A stretch of DNA of 64,000 nt from Deltaproteobacteria bacterium (GCA_019310485.1 JAFDEF010000005.1:1-64000); one strand, 5' to 3'; positions 43,560 to 52,630 are shown, numbered from the stretch's first letter. The notes: generated by a model not told the origin, from the letters alone. A program made the numbers and translations.

Positions 43560-44420
43560 ATGGCCATGCCCTTGGTCTGCGTTATAATCCCTACATTCAA
43601 TAGAGGAGACATGGTGGGAAGGGCGATCTCCTCGGTTCTCTACCAAACCTTTCAGGACTATGAAATAATCGTTGTTGATGATGGATCCACGGACCAAACG
43701 CTCAGTAAGCTGCGCCCCTTTGAGCGTGTTGTCAGGATTCTCAAGCACGAAACAAACCGCGGCGTTTCCGCTGCCAGGAACACGGCTATTCGGGAATCAA
43801 GCTCACCTCTCATCGCTTTCCTCGACTCCGATGATTACTGGCTTCCTGATAAGCTCCGCGCCCAGATCGAGTTTTTTAAGGACAATCCCGAAGCTTTGGC
43901 GTGCCAGACCCAGGAGATATGGGTGAGGAACGGGCAAAGGGTAAACCCCGGGAAAAAGCATCAGAAGCTCTCAGGCCATATTTTTGAGCCATCCCTGAAG
44001 CTGTGCATGGTAAGCCCATCTTCCGTCATGCTCAGGCGAACCCTTCTTGATGAAGTGGGACTATTTGACGAAGAGCTTCCAGTTTGTGAAGACTACGACC
44101 TGTGGCTGAGAGTAACGTCCCGCTATCCTGTGTACCTGATAAATAAATACCTGGTGGTAAAAGACGGGGGAAGGCCTGATCAGCTTTCCAGAAGTACGCC
44201 TGCTATGGATCGTTTTAGAATCAAGGCACTTGTAAAGCTGATCCAGAGTGGGGCGCTTGGAAAGGATCAAAGAAAGGCCGCACTGGATGAACTCTCCTTC
44301 AAATGCCGTATTTATGCCAATGGGTGCCTCAAGAGGGGACGAAACGAAGAGGGGCGCTATTACCTTGACCTGCCGCAGCACATGGTACAATTTTGTCTTA
44401 ACACAACCAATTCTTCTTAA
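43560..44420 (+). CDS. Family 2 glycosyltransferase
   Basis: The GT-A fold is clear: VCVIIPTFNRGDMVGRAISSVLYQTFQDYEIIVVDDGSTDQTLSKL, then RGVSAARNTAIRESSSPLIAFLDSDDYWLPDKL holding the metal-binding DSD, and CEDYDLWLRVTSRYPVY as catalytic region. 286 residues. No membrane helix, so it acts at the cytoplasmic face. It is 10 bases downstream of ispH-ubiA on the same strand, which suggests a common role in a polyprenyl-linked glycan, though that is a guess. Confidence 0.9.
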   Translation: MAMPLVCVIIPTFNRGDMVGRAISSVLYQTFQDYEIIVVDDGSTDQTLSKLRPFERVVRILKHETNRGVSAARNTAIRESSSPLIAFLDSDDYWLPDKLRAQIEFFKDNPEALACQTQEIWVRNGQRVNPGKKHQKLSGHIFEPSLKLCMVSPSSVMLRRTLLDEVGLFDEELPVCEDYDLWLRVTSRYPVYLINKYLVVKDGGRPDQLSRSTPAMDRFRIKALVKLIQSGALGKDQRKAALDELSFKCRIYANGCLKRGRNEEGRYYLDLPQHMVQFCLNTTNSS

Positions 44421-44616
44421 TCCAAGGACAAATTGCTTTGTAACGCTTAAATAACGAAATTAAATATCTTTAGCTTGCCTTGGAATAATTTAAGCTAATT
44501 GTCAAATATTAGGGCAAGGTTTCCTCCTTCTCATGTCTAGATCCCCCGGCAAACGGCCATTCTACGCCCCTAGCCTCCCTTCTCAACCAGAAAGTCGGGC
44601 TGCCGGCGCAAGAAAC

Positions 44617-45243
44617 CTAGGTTTTTGGAAGCACCACAACATCCACTTTTCCCTCAAGAGCCTCCTTGAACTTTCTAGCATCGTTTTCATCACCCACCAC
44701 GGTACCATAGTGCATTGGTATTGCGAGCTTGGGCCGTATTGCCAGAGCAGCCTCGATTGCCTGATCCGCCGTCATTACATAGGTGCCGGATACAGGAAGC
44801 AGTGCTATATCGACCTCCAGGTTCTTCATTTCTGGAATAAAATCCGTGTCCCCGGCATGGTAAATCCTTACCCCATCCATTTCGACCACAAAGCCAAGCC
44901 ACCCATTGCGCTTTGGATGAAAATCTTTGTCTGTGTTGTATGACGGAACAGCCTCAATTTTTACTTCACCAATCCTCAATGAATCTCCTGGCTTAACAAT
45001 CCTGACATCTCCGGATAGCTTGTTTGCGGAATCCTTTTCCGTCACAATAATGGTTTCAGGTTTTTGGATCTTGGAGACATCCTCTGGTGAGCAGTGGTCA
45101 AAATGTTCATGGCTTATAAGGATTAGGTCCGCCTTTGGACCTTCAGGAATCTGATACGGATCAAAATAGATCGTTTTGCTGCCTTCGATTCTGAAAGAAT
45201 CATGCCCTAGCCACGCAATGTTTTTTGCCATGTCCTGCAACAT
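44617..45243 (-). CDS. MBL-fold metal-dependent hydrolase (UlaG/UPF0173-like)
   Basis: This 208-residue metallo-beta-lactamase-fold protein starts with IAWLGHDSFRIEGSKTIYFDPYQIP. It has the metal motif ISHEHFDHC, then RIYHAGDTDFIPEMK and the closing KLAIPMHYGT. This is the UPF0173/UlaG-like branch, whose substrates are mostly unknown. AGGAGGG lies right before the ATG. No operon partner. Confidence 0.88.
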   Translation of the reverse strand: MLQDMAKNIAWLGHDSFRIEGSKTIYFDPYQIPEGPKADLILISHEHFDHCSPEDVSKIQKPETIIVTEKDSANKLSGDVRIVKPGDSLRIGEVKIEAVPSYNTDKDFHPKRNGWLGFVVEMDGVRIYHAGDTDFIPEMKNLEVDIALLPVSGTYVMTADQAIEAALAIRPKLAIPMHYGTVVGDENDARKFKEALEGKVDVVVLPKT

Positions 45244-45348
45244 CTTTCCCTCCTGTGATTGTGTATTTGAAAAAAAGCCTTTTTATGAAATGGCTCCGCA
45301 AAAAGCTCAACGACCAAGGCGCCTCAGATGAAGTCTTTTTCGAACACA

Positions 45349-45537
45349 TCATAATGGTTCAAGGATAATCTTGTGATCTACGAGCGAAAGAGATTTGACC
45401 CTGGCCTTGACTTCCATTTCTTCCCCGAAAATATTGACCATTTTGACATTGTCCTCTCTAGATTCAAGAACATCAACACTTTCAAAAATCTTTTCTTGCT
45501 TGCCTTCTCTCAACAAATAGGCTGTGGATTCACACAT
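45349..45537 (-). CDS. cooT: CooT-family nickel-binding protein
   Basis: CooT is a small nickel-binding protein linked to CO-dehydrogenase maturation. This 62-residue protein begins MCESTAYLL, with the cysteine at position 2 that binds nickel in the family, and continues KIFESVDVLESREDNVKMVNIFGEEMEVKARVKSLSLVDHKIIL as expected. It overlaps the end of the DUF3842 gene by eight bases and has its ribosome binding site in that gene's last codons. With CooC at the right edge it points to a CODH in the genome. Confidence 0.85.
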   Translation of the reverse strand: MCESTAYLLREGKQEKIFESVDVLESREDNVKMVNIFGEEMEVKARVKSLSLVDHKIILEPL

Positions 45538-45952
45538 TATCCTTCATCTCCCTCATGATTTTCACCACCTCATCCACCAGGTGCGGCAGTGGCTCGCCTG
45601 CAACCCCTACAAGCAAAACATTTTCCTGCGTAAGAGGAATCAAAATCTTCCTCGCCTCACTCGAGCAGATCGCCTCGGCCATGCCTGGGCTGACCTCTCC
45701 CATCATCGCATTGGGCATTAGAATCGCAACAGGACCAATGATAACATCCACCTTGGGACTGGTCCTCAGGATCGGATTTTCACCTGTTGCCCCCTTGTTG
45801 GCGCCGGCCTTCATCATCCGGGAAGTGGCAATCGAGTTCGTGCCCAATGCCAGTATCTCTATGCCTTCACCAAAGGCTGCCCTCAGTCCTTTGATAACCG
45901 TAGCGCCGATACCGCCCCCCTGCCCATCGGTGACCATCACTTTCACAGGCAT
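45530..45952 (-). CDS. DUF3842 family protein
   Basis: A 140-residue protein opening with a Rossmann-like glycine loop: VKVMVTDGQGGGIGATVIKGLR. It continues EGIEILALGTNSIATSRMMKAGANKGATGENPI and VDVIIGPVAILMPNAMMGEVSPGMAEAI. This is the DUF3842 pattern. It is unlike a classic dehydrogenase in having no substrate domain. Its overlap with cooT suggests a joint role in nickel or CODH handling, which is inference. Function unknown. Confidence 0.75.
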   Translation of the reverse strand: MPVKVMVTDGQGGGIGATVIKGLRAAFGEGIEILALGTNSIATSRMMKAGANKGATGENPILRTSPKVDVIIGPVAILMPNAMMGEVSPGMAEAICSSEARKILIPLTQENVLLVGVAGEPLPHLVDEVVKIMREMKDNV

Positions 45953-46261
45953 ACCCTAGCTGAGCTGAAAGCAGAAAAGACCTTTACCAAACTCTCCATC
46001 CGGAAAACTATCCTTGCGACCCGACATGTCTTTCACACCGAATCCACCCAGCACCCCAAAAGCCGCAGAGGTAACTGGATCTTTATTTTACTGTGGACTT
46101 ATTAGAGGTGTTTAACTATATACTACCCTGGCTGAACGTTTCAAGCTTTGTAACAATAATTTTTTCACAAATTATCGGCTCTCCCTAAGCATGCCCTCAT
46201 CTTAGGGTTCACTGAGCACCTGGGCGCAACAATCTAACCGCACCAGGAGAACCAGAGCGCT
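45953..46261. other. Divergent gap between DUF3842-cooT and plsY
   Basis: Nothing coding is seen. The middle (46080-46190) is AT-rich and would be the place for promoters of both sides, but no convincing pair of boxes stands out. AGGAGA at 46245-46250 is the likely ribosome binding site of plsY. Confidence 0.35.
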
Positions 46262-46876
46262 TTGCTGGCCCCTGCTATCCTCATAGTTCTTTTTTGTTGT
46301 GGATCCTTTGTCCTGGGAGCAGTTCCTTTCGGTAAACTCATTGCCAGTGCAGTAGCCCACCTGGATATTACAAAACGAGGTAGCGGCAACATAGGAGCCA
46401 CAAACGTTGCCCGTGAGGCGGGAGTAAAGTGGGGCATTATTACACTCCTGCTTGATTGCTCCAAAGGGTTTGTGCCCGCCTTTCTCTTCATGCACTTATT
46501 TGATCAATCCGAACTCCTTTTATCAGGTATCGCCCTCGCCACCCTGCTGGGCCACCAGTACTCCATTTTCCTGGGATTCCGGGGCGGTAGAGGTGTTGCA
46601 ACAGCACTGGGGATTTTTCTTGCCCTTTCGCCACTTGAGTGCCTCATTGGAGCCGGGATTTTCACAGGAACCGTTTGCTTTTCAGGCTTTGTCTCTGTCG
46701 GCTCAATGCTCGCAGCCTGTATTATGCCCTTTTTGCTCCTCGCCACAAGAAGGTCAATCACGCTCGTTGCTCTGTCAGCACTTGTAAGCGTGCTTATTTG
46801 CATCCGCCACAAGGACAACATAAGGCGCCTGCTGGCCGGGGAGGAGAATCGGTGGAGGGGAAGGAATCCTTGCTGA
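46262..46876 (+). CDS. plsY: Glycerol-3-phosphate acyltransferase PlsY
   Basis: PlsY puts the first acyl chain on glycerol 3-phosphate, using acyl phosphate, in the inner membrane. The three family motifs are present: GAVPFGKLIA, then KRGSGNIGATNVAREAG (motif 1), LLGHQYSIFLGFRGGRGVATALG (motif 2) and the C-terminal RHKDNIRRLLAGEENR (motif 3). Five membrane helices. The start is TTG at 46262, behind AGGAGA at 11 bases. 204 residues. Confidence 0.92.
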   Translation: MLAPAILIVLFCCGSFVLGAVPFGKLIASAVAHLDITKRGSGNIGATNVAREAGVKWGIITLLLDCSKGFVPAFLFMHLFDQSELLLSGIALATLLGHQYSIFLGFRGGRGVATALGIFLALSPLECLIGAGIFTGTVCFSGFVSVGSMLAACIMPFLLLATRRSITLVALSALVSVLICIRHKDNIRRLLAGEENRWRGRNPC

Positions 46877-47006
46877 GCACCCACTCACAAGTGAGACATT
46901 AGAGAGAAGCACATTTCAAATCTAGAGAAGAGCCTTTTGTGCGATCAAGAACCAAGGGACTGCCCGAAGGCATACTGCGCTCCGCCACGCAACTTATGGA
47001 TGCATG

Positions 47007-47852
47007 CTAACTGAGGAGATCAAGGAGCCGGTCCAGTTCCTCGCTAGAATAAAAATGAATTACTATTCTGCCGTGCTTTCCTCGTTTCTTGATTTCAACC
47101 TTTGTTCCAAGTGATCTCTTGAGATCCTCTGCCAGTGAACGGAGGTAGTAGTCTTCCTTTCCGGAACCTTTCCTCTTTCGCGCAGCCCCCTCCCCCTGTT
47201 TGGCCAGAGCCTCCACCTGTCGCACTGAAAGACCATTTCTGAGGATCAAGTCCCTAACGGCCATCTGCCTCTCTCTTGACTTGATGCCCGCCAGCGCCCT
47301 TGCATGCCCCATGCTGATGCGATTCTCGATAATATCCTTCTGGATGCTCTGTGGCAGCCTCAAAAGCCTGAGCATGTTTGTAATCGTTGAGCGGTCCTTT
47401 CCCAGTCTCTTTGCCAGGGTCTGCTGAGTCATTTTTCCATCTTCAAGGCACCTGCTGTATGCTGAGGCCTCTTCTATTGGATTCAGATCCTTCCTGTGAA
47501 TATTCTCTATGAGTGCGAGTTCAAGAGACTCAACAGGGGTGCTCTCCCGTATCACTACGGGAACCCTTGTCAGCCCAGCTTTTTGAGCTGCCCTCCAGCG
47601 CCGCTCCCCCGCTATGAGCCTGTACCCCTTGTCCTTCCTGCTCACCAGGAGAGGGGTGATGATACCCTTTTCTTTGATAGAGGCAACGAGCTCATCGAGT
47701 TCGTGTCCCTCAAAGCTTTGGCGTGGCTGAAAGGGATTGGGCTCTATTTCTTCAATCGGGCACTGAAAGTAGCCCCCCTCTGTCCCAGGCAGGGTTTCCG
47801 CCTCTGGAATTAAGGCGGAGAGCCCTTTACCCAAGGCCTTGTGTTTTGCCAT
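47007..47852 (-). CDS. parB: Chromosome partitioning protein ParB
   Basis: ParB binds parS and spreads as a CTP-dependent clamp. Marks: EIEPNPFQPRQSFEGHELDELVASIKEKGIITPLLV, the CTP-binding GERRWRAAQKAGLTRVPVVIRE, ENIHRKDLNPIEEASAYSRC, and the helix-turn-helix TQQTLAKRLGKDRSTITNMLRLLRLP. The C-terminal dimer domain is present. 281 residues. It overlaps parA by 26 bases and a perfect parS site lies 1.2 kb away. Confidence 0.96.
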   Translation of the reverse strand: MAKHKALGKGLSALIPEAETLPGTEGGYFQCPIEEIEPNPFQPRQSFEGHELDELVASIKEKGIITPLLVSRKDKGYRLIAGERRWRAAQKAGLTRVPVVIRESTPVESLELALIENIHRKDLNPIEEASAYSRCLEDGKMTQQTLAKRLGKDRSTITNMLRLLRLPQSIQKDIIENRISMGHARALAGIKSRERQMAVRDLILRNGLSVRQVEALAKQGEGAARKRKGSGKEDYYLRSLAEDLKRSLGTKVEIKKRGKHGRIVIHFYSSEELDRLLDLLS

Positions 47853-48633
47853 AGTGAAAAGCTCCTTTACCCATCAATTCCCTGGCAAGGGCCAGGTAGC
47901 TCTGAGCACCCCTTGACTTTGCATCGTATAAGAGGGCCGGCTTCCCGTGGCTTGGCGCCTCGCTTAACCGAACGTTCCTGGGAATGATCGTCTCAAACAC
48001 GAAACCCTTGAAATGCCCCCTAACCTCTTCCTCCACCTGTCGGGAGAGGTTGTTGCGTGAATCGTGCATGGTCAAAAGAATTCCGGCCAGAGTCAGGGAA
48101 GGGTTGAGGCCCCTTCTGACGGCTCGCAGCGTTTTTATGAGTTGGCTCAGGCCTTCCAGCGCATAATATTCGCATTGAAGGGGAATTAAGACAGAGTCCG
48201 CCGCTGTGAGGGCATTCACGGTCAAAAACCCCAGGGATGGCGGGCAGTCCAGAAAAATGAACTTGTAACTATGCTTGAGGGAAACGATTTTTTCCCTCAT
48301 TATGAACTCGCGTTTACCCGCGGAAGCCATCTCCACTTCAGCTCCAATAAGATTGGGAGTTGCCCCGATTAGATGGAGGCCTGGAAGCTGTGTTTGTGAG
48401 ATCACCTCTGTCAGCTTTGCCGAGCCAAGCATAAGCTCGTAAAGCCCTTTTCCAAGCGTAGATTTGTCTATCCCAAGCCCAGTGGTTGCATTGCCCTGCG
48501 GATCACAATCAACCAGCAGGCAGGGCTCACCGGCAACCGCCAGGGAGGCACAAAGGTTAACGGCAGTCGTTGTTTTTCCAACGCCTCCTTTTTGGTTAGC
48601 AATTGAAATAATCCATCCGCTCAAGAAAAACAA
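47827..48633 (-). CDS. parA: Chromosome partitioning ATPase ParA (Soj)
   Basis: ParA forms gradients on the nucleoid that move ParB-parS complexes. It has the deviant Walker A NQKGGVGKTTTAVNLCASLA near the start, Walker A' LLVDCDPQGNATTGLG and Walker B FIFLDCPPSLGFLTVNAL. The frame opens with TTG at 48633; a second TTG at 48624 is as likely, since the family usually begins only a few residues before the P-loop. 268 residues. It forms a parA-parB operon facing left. Confidence 0.95.
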   Translation of the reverse strand: MFFLSGWIISIANQKGGVGKTTTAVNLCASLAVAGEPCLLVDCDPQGNATTGLGIDKSTLGKGLYELMLGSAKLTEVISQTQLPGLHLIGATPNLIGAEVEMASAGKREFIMREKIVSLKHSYKFIFLDCPPSLGFLTVNALTAADSVLIPLQCEYYALEGLSQLIKTLRAVRRGLNPSLTLAGILLTMHDSRNNLSRQVEEEVRGHFKGFVFETIIPRNVRLSEAPSHGKPALLYDAKSRGAQSYLALARELMGKGAFHYGKTQGLG

Positions 48634-49078
48634 TCATCTCCCGGCAAGATATCGCTCTCAAGGCCCCTCTTCCCAACAATCTTTCTCTTTGGAGATAGCA
48701 TAACCACTTTGCTTTGAAAATAAAAAACTGGCGCCTCCTTCCGCTGTAAAGAAAAGCGCACTTGCCGCTGTTTGTTCTCCTGCTGCGGAAAGACTCTTCA
48801 CTGAAGCAGAATCTGCCTGGAGAGGCACGGGAGGGTGAAGCTAGTGCAACAAGTCAGTCCCCCGCCAGCGGGGGTGGCAACTTTTGAGACGGTGTGGCGG
48901 GGCGGCCATGAAACTGAGCAGATGAGGGCTTGAAAATGTGCAGTTTTCTCCAAGGTGAAAGGACGGCTAAGAATTCGACTCGCTTGAGGGCCAGGACTGT
49001 GTCCGGAAAACTAAATTCATCGGAGGTTGATGGAAAACTTGGCCGTAATGTAAAAATTGCTCAAAAGGGGCAACTTGC
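48634..49078. other. Gap between parA and parS
   Basis: This 445-base stretch contains no reading frame that I can support. A CCCCCGC/GCGGGGG hairpin lies near 48859-48874. It is the upstream region of parA and likely holds its promoter. Confidence 0.35.
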
Positions 49079-49120
49079 AAAGGCCGAGAGATGTTTCACG
49101 TGAAACATTTCTCGGCCTTT
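49079..49120. repeat. 42-bp near-perfect palindrome carrying parS
   Basis: The two 21-base arms differ at a single position (G49090 against T49109) and meet between 49099 and 49100. The outer part AAAGGCCGAGA/TCTCGGCCTTT looks like a terminator stem and the inner part is parS. It lies 20 bases after the ddl stop codon. Confidence 0.85.
49092..49107. promoter_or_regulatory. parS: parS centromere site
   Basis: The site reads TGTTTCACGTGAAACA, the perfect consensus bound by ParB. Only one copy was seen in the window. It lies between parA and ddl, 1.2 kb from parB. Confidence 0.95.
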
Positions 49121-49139
49121 CCCCTTTGCGGCGCCTGAC

Positions 49140-50090
49140 TTAGGGCAAGCTCCCTGGGCCTTTTTCCTCCAGGGATAGATCAATCAATTTATCCAGAAGC
49201 TTAGAAAACGGGATGCCCGCAGCGCGCGCTGCAAGCGGCACAAGGCTTGTTTCAGTCATTCCGGGCAGGGTATTTGTCTCCAAGACATAAATCTTTTTAC
49301 CCTCCAAAATCATGTCGGTCCTGCTCCATACCCTGCATTTTAAAACCTCATGCGCCCTCCTTGCACAGGATTGTGCTTTTAATGCCTCTGTTTCCGTCAA
49401 GGGGGCGGGGCATATTTCTTTGGTGGCACCCGGCCTGTACTTGGCCTCGTAGTCAAAGAAACTATACTCAGGGTTCGGCACAATCTCCACAACAGGTAGC
49501 GCCTCGGTTGCACGATTTCCTAGAATGCAGCATGTAAGTTCACGACCCTTAATATACCTTTCCACCATGACTTCCTCGCCATAGCTAAAGGCCTTCTCTA
49601 TCCCTGCTTCAAGCTCTTCATGAGAATGACAAATTGAAGCACCAAGACTTGAGCCCTCGGCCACAGGCTTCACAACCGTTAAAGGACCCAGTGCCCCGAG
49701 AATTCTTGCCACTGAAAAATCCCCGCCACGTCTTACGACCACGTCCTCGACTACGGATAGCCCGGCATTTCTGTATCGTTCCTTGGCAATCTTCTTGTTA
49801 AAGGACATGGCGCTGGCCAAAACGCCTGAGCCCACGTAGGGTATATCCAGGATATCCAGAAAACCCTGCATAGAGCCATCCTCTCCGAGCTTACCATGCA
49901 AGAGCACAAAAGCTAGATCGATTTGCTCTCGGTCCCTGACCAGAGTCTCAAGATCATCCCTTGGATCATACCGGCTTACTTCATACTTGCTTTTGTCAAG
50001 GGCATCAAAAACGGCATCTCCGCTTTTAAGCGATACCTCTCTTTCTCCAGACCATCCTCCCGCAAGCAGTGCAACTCTTAGCTTCGCCAT
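49140..50090 (-). CDS. ddl: D-alanine-D-alanine ligase
   Basis: Ddl makes the D-Ala-D-Ala end of peptidoglycan precursors. ATP-grasp marks: LLAGGWSGEREVSLKSGDAV, LLHGKLGEDGSMQGFLDILDIPYVGSGVLASAMSFNK, VKPVAEGSSLGASICHS, VMVERYIKGRELTC and YVLETNTLPGMTETSLVPLAARAAG. 316 residues, complete. It is the last gene before the parS palindrome and stands alone rather than in a division-cell-wall cluster. Confidence 0.95.
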   Translation of the reverse strand: MAKLRVALLAGGWSGEREVSLKSGDAVFDALDKSKYEVSRYDPRDDLETLVRDREQIDLAFVLLHGKLGEDGSMQGFLDILDIPYVGSGVLASAMSFNKKIAKERYRNAGLSVVEDVVVRRGGDFSVARILGALGPLTVVKPVAEGSSLGASICHSHEELEAGIEKAFSYGEEVMVERYIKGRELTCCILGNRATEALPVVEIVPNPEYSFFDYEAKYRPGATKEICPAPLTETEALKAQSCARRAHEVLKCRVWSRTDMILEGKKIYVLETNTLPGMTETSLVPLAARAAGIPFSKLLDKLIDLSLEEKGPGSLP

Positions 50091-50776
50091 TCCCTATGCC
50101 TGCCCCATAAATTTCAGCGTTAAGACATAATCCCTTGATATTACTAAGGAATAAAGTTAGGGGCTTGTTTCCCCCCAACCGTACCCCGTCACAGAACTAG
50201 ATAAGCTTCCTGAGTGGTAAAAAAACAAATAATTTTTTTATGAAAATTTTTCTAAGATTATCAAAAAATCTTGCACCTCCATAGCGTATTGAGAAGATCA
50301 ATACAACCCAAAAAATTGTAGCCTGAGCGACCTACCTGCATCTCAGGAAACATGCAAGATTCTTTCCGAAACCAACCCGTTAAAAGACTCCACTCAGCAG
50401 CTCAGAAAAAATCAAATGAAAAAGAATGAAAATCGCCAAAATTGAGCTTAAGAGCGAGAAAATCGAAGATTGCATCCTGTTGATATTTTTTTGCACCATG
50501 CAAAAACACCTGATAAGCATTTGATATCGTTGATTACTCAGAAATCTGGATATCATCCCTGTTCCCGATATCTTATCATGTTCAGAAAACATATTCTTGT
50601 TGTTTCAATGACTTATTCTTTGTCAAGACTCACGGGGCGGCTAAGTGTTTCCTGGCTCTGATCCTCTTTGACAGAGCTATTTCTTTTCTTGTAATAGAAC
50701 CCGCTAAAGGTAGCTCCGATCTAATCATAATGACTCACCATAGATAATAGCGCATTTCTCTGTTACGAGGCGGAAA
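50091..50776. other. AT-rich 686-bp region, candidate replication origin
   Basis: The gap lies between ddl and a dnaA paralogue, 1 kb from parS. It holds A/T runs near 50218-50275, an 8-bp-arm hairpin (TTTTTGCA-CCA-TGCAAAAA near 50487-50505), an inverted pair TCTTGCA/TGCAAGA at about 50268 and 50353, and three GATATC sites at 50523, 50549 and 50567. I found no TTATCCACA-type DnaA box in it. An origin here is possible from location and AT content only. Confidence 0.3.
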
Positions 50777-52123
50777 ATGACCACCCTTTGGGAAGCTGTA
50801 AAGGAGCAAATCAAAACCAAGCTACCAAAGAATAGCTTCTCCTTGTGGATCGAACCGGTCACCTTTCTGGAAGAAAAGCACAATAGTATTGTTCTTGGCT
50901 GCCCAAATAAGTTTTCCATGAAATGGATCACGGAAAACTATATGGCCCTCATAGAAAAAGAGCTCCGAAAAGTTGGGGAAAATCAGTTTAAAATTGCCCT
51001 CAGGGTGAGCCCTCCCGCAAAAGCCTCCTTTCCGACGTTTGAGGCAGAGTCAAGGCAACTCCTCCTCCCCAACATACCCCGACCTCCAAAGAGGGGGCTC
51101 AATGTCCTTAACCATGACTTTACCTTTGAGCGCTTTGTTGTGGGAAAATGCAATGAATTCGCATATTCAGCGTCAAGAGCCATGGCATTTGAGCCAAACC
51201 CCAGCTATCCCTGCCTCTTTATCCTGGCAAATACCGGACTTGGTAAAAGCCACCTTTCTCAGGCAACCGGACACGCTATTTTGAAAAGCGACCCTCGCCT
51301 AAGGGTCTATTACATCACCGCAGAAGACTTTGTAAATGAAATGATCTTCGCTCTTAGAAATCACAAAATTGATGAATTCAAGAATAAGTATAGAAGATCA
51401 TGCGATGTTCTGCTCCTCGAAGAAGTCCACTTCCTTGGCGGAAAGGAAAAAACCCAGCTCGAACTTGGCTACACCCTGGACTCTCTCATAAACGATCACA
51501 AGAAGGTTATTTTCACAAGCTCCTTGCTCCCAAAAGACATCCCAAATCTCAAGAAAGAGCTTGCATCGCGGCTTACTTCAGGTATTATCACCACCTTGCA
51601 AAAACCCGATTATGAAACCAGGGTGAGAATTCTTGAACAGAAATCCCGTGAACAAAGCCTCAACTTACCAGAAGAAATCCTCCACTTGCTCGCTAAGAAT
51701 CTTCAGGCAGATATACGCCAGATGGAAAGTGCCCTCAGGTGCCTGAAGGCTAAGTCCGAGCTGATGAAAGTCAAAATTGACCTGGATCTTGCCAGAGAGG
51801 TGCTTAAGTGCCATGTGCCACTGGAAAAGCCCACCACCATAAAGGACGTTGAAAAACTCGTGTGCCAGTATTTCAAAGTCGACCCTGAAAGTCTTCGCTC
51901 AAAATCTAGGAAAAAAATACACGCTTACCCCAGGAATGTGTATGCATACCTGTGTCGGAAACATACCGACAAGACCTTGGAAGAAATCGGAAAATCTCTC
52001 AATAGAAACCACTCCACAGTGCTTTATGGGCTTGAAGTCATAGAACGCAAGATCAAAACGGATGGCAGAATCAAGAAAGAAGTTGAGTTCTTAGATCAAA
52101 AGCTGAAAAAAATGAGAAAATGA
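50777..52123 (+). CDS. Second DnaA-family initiator protein
   Basis: Full-length DnaA layout, 448 residues. Domain I starts MTTLWEAVKEQIKTKLPKNSFSLWIEPVTF and a short linker follows. The AAA+ domain starts at FTFERFVVGKCNEFAYSA, with Walker A TGLGKSHL (153-160), arginine finger region R265 and sensor II ADIRQMESAL (R314). The C-terminal DNA-binding domain ends in NRNHSTVLYGLEVI. Two points stand out: Walker B reads LLLEEVHFL (EE in place of DD), and the signature DH(S/T)T is NHST. The canonical dnaA next to dnaN is 10 kb away. The ribosome binding site GAGGCGGAAA is good. It may be a regulator or an alternative initiator. Confidence 0.88.
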   Translation: MTTLWEAVKEQIKTKLPKNSFSLWIEPVTFLEEKHNSIVLGCPNKFSMKWITENYMALIEKELRKVGENQFKIALRVSPPAKASFPTFEAESRQLLLPNIPRPPKRGLNVLNHDFTFERFVVGKCNEFAYSASRAMAFEPNPSYPCLFILANTGLGKSHLSQATGHAILKSDPRLRVYYITAEDFVNEMIFALRNHKIDEFKNKYRRSCDVLLLEEVHFLGGKEKTQLELGYTLDSLINDHKKVIFTSSLLPKDIPNLKKELASRLTSGIITTLQKPDYETRVRILEQKSREQSLNLPEEILHLLAKNLQADIRQMESALRCLKAKSELMKVKIDLDLAREVLKCHVPLEKPTTIKDVEKLVCQYFKVDPESLRSKSRKKIHAYPRNVYAYLCRKHTDKTLEEIGKSLNRNHSTVLYGLEVIERKIKTDGRIKKEVEFLDQKLKKMRK

Positions 52124-52377
52124 AGGATCGAAGGCCCTTCCCTTTCAGAAATTTTGCCCTGTGGTTGTTGCTTGCTTGCTGGACTGTTCTCAGTGCTTAC
52201 CTCATTTTCATCGGCTGTATCTCATTATGGGTTGGGTTCGATCATACTCACCAAGATGGCTCTTGGCTTCCCCTGCTAGCTGGTGGCCTTATAGTCGCGG
52301 CCACCGGGTGGGTGTTCTTCCGCTTTTCCAAGTTGATACTCAACCAGACCAGGCGCTCAAAAAGGCTAGGTCCATAG
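52120..52377 (+). CDS. Small two-helix membrane protein
   Basis: An 85-residue protein with two membrane segments (ALWLLLACWTVLSAYLIFIGCISLWVGF and WLPLLAGGLIVAATGWVFFRF) and basic ends (KDRRPFPFR, NQTRRSKR). Its start overlaps the stop of the dnaA paralogue by four bases (ATGA), so it is coupled to it. Family not recognised. Confidence 0.6.
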   Translation: MKDRRPFPFRNFALWLLLACWTVLSAYLIFIGCISLWVGFDHTHQDGSWLPLLAGGLIVAATGWVFFRFSKLILNQTRRSKRLGP

Positions 52378-52432
52378 CCTTTGCCGATGAATAACAGAAA
52401 AAAGAATAATCAAGACGAGGAAAAGCCGATTT

Positions 52433-52630
52433 CTACTCTCGGCCCTTGTCCTTAGGGCCCTCAGCGTAAAATGAAACCAAGTATTCCTCTTCCATTGGTG
52501 ATAGATTGAATCTGAGCGCTGCATCCTGGATCAGCTCTTTTATCGGTTTTTTCTCATTTTCAAGTCGTTCCGCAGAAATCCATTTTACCGCCTGCCTGAT
52601 CTTCTCCCCTTTTGGTTGAATCGTTGCCAT
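52433..52630 (-). CDS. Small hypothetical protein
   Basis: A 65-residue, soluble, charged protein: MATIQPKGEKIRQAVKWISAERLENEKKPIKELIQDAALRFNLSPMEEEYLVSFY. It is helical and has the look of a small conserved Desulfobacterota protein, but I cannot name a family. It is convergent with the two-helix membrane protein gene. Start context is moderate. Confidence 0.5.
   Translation of the reverse strand: MATIQPKGEKIRQAVKWISAERLENEKKPIKELIQDAALRFNLSPMEEEYLVSFYAEGPKDKGRE

Noticed and set aside
45285..45348. A half-copy of a palindromic repeat upstream of the MBL-fold gene
   Set aside because: The sequence CTCCGCAAAAAGCTC resembles ends of such repeats, but no matching arm is present.
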